Source of the DNA: UBA6382 sp963617965
GTDB taxonomy: Bacteria > Bacteroidota > Bacteroidia > Bacteroidales > Bacteroidaceae
Direction of reading: 5' to 3'
Assembly: GCA_963617965.1 (NCBI GenBank)
Contig: CAVEQO010000027.1
Span: 1 to 32,335, forward strand
DNA length: 32,335 nt
The notes under the pieces are model-generated. The model searched no databases. It was given only the letters and a program-made list of their open reading frames with translations, and was not told the origin of the DNA. Below, piece by piece: positions 32,253-32,335 of the stretch (position 1 is the stretch's first letter; each line of letters starts with the position of its first letter). Made by a program: the position numbers and the translations under genes.

Positions 32253-32302
32253 ATTGCGTGGTATTTTTTCGTAGTATGTCTCTATGGGTCAAATTGCGTG
32301 GT
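32241..32302. repeat. Two 22 bp direct repeats with 40 bp period
   Basis: Identical 22 bp copies at 32241-32262 and 32281-32302, beginning TCTATGGGTCAAATTGCG, separated by 18 bp. Similarity continues on the right side of each copy into an ATTTTTT run, with 2 extra bases in the second copy, so the true unit is near 30 bp. Only two copies are visible before the window ends. Confidence 0.8.
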
Positions 32303-32335
32303 GGATTTTTTGCTCAGATATTTGGAGACATCCAA

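Noticed and set aside
32241..32302. CRISPR array
   Set aside because: Only two repeats of 22 bp with an 18 bp gap are present and there are no cas genes; the gap is too short for a normal spacer.
32282..32335. Short minus-strand open stretch running off the right edge (ends TTQFDP, stop)
   Set aside because: Only 17 codons are visible and they end inside the direct repeat; it could be the 3' end of another gene but nothing supports it.

Overview
The window looks like chromosomal DNA from a Bacteroidales bacterium, most plausibly a gut-associated member of the Muribaculaceae/Prevotellaceae neighbourhood; the family is an inference. Reasons: several intergenic regions carry the Bacteroidetes-type promoter box TAnnTTTG, in one case with a TTTG box 19 bp upstream. 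Gene content (split men/thi clusters, bifunctional ThrA, cupin lipoprotein, very large secreted glycan-active proteins ending in a YDLxGR...KGQxYIRRGR tail) also fits this order. Base composition is moderately GC-rich except for the last ~500 bp.

Left third (156-7069, minus strand): an apparently complete glycine cleavage operon, transcribed lplA-gcvT-gcvH-gcvPA-gcvPB-lpdA. It supplies the T, H, P (as two subunits) and L proteins plus the ligase that can attach lipoate to GcvH. A hairpin separates gcvPB from lpdA.

Middle (7239-13090, plus strand): a well-formed promoter, a leader hairpin followed by a T-run, a secreted GHL10-type hydrolase, then a thiamine cluster thiS-thiE-thiG-thiF-thiH and a second ThiE/TenI-like protein. 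thiC and thiD are not present, and I see no TPP riboswitch. The thi cluster meets, tail to tail with a 14 bp overlap, a menaquinone operon on the minus strand (18606-13077): menF-menD-menB and a fused menC-menE gene. MenD itself uses thiamine diphosphate, the end product of the neighbouring pathway.

Right third (18746-31682): thrA (aspartate kinase-homoserine dehydrogenase) is followed by an 1808-residue secreted protein with an SGNH esterase domain, a second, catalytically degenerate SGNH-like domain, trefoil-like modules and a C-terminal sialidase. A strong terminator follows. A minus-strand cupin lipoprotein with a dyad-containing control region sits between it and a 1399-residue secreted clan GH-D-like glycosidase with Big2 and C-terminal accessory domains. 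The two giant enzymes look suited to host-type (sialylated, mucin-like) glycans; that is inference from domains.

Right edge (31839-32335): AT-richer DNA holding an unrecognised ORF with no ATG start and two copies of a 22 bp direct repeat 40 bp apart. No rRNA, tRNA, CRISPR array or recognisable insertion sequence was seen. I found no clearly new multi-gene system; the best leads are the esterase/pseudo-esterase/sialidase protein, the MenC-MenE fusion and the leader hairpin upstream of the hydrolase-thi cluster.
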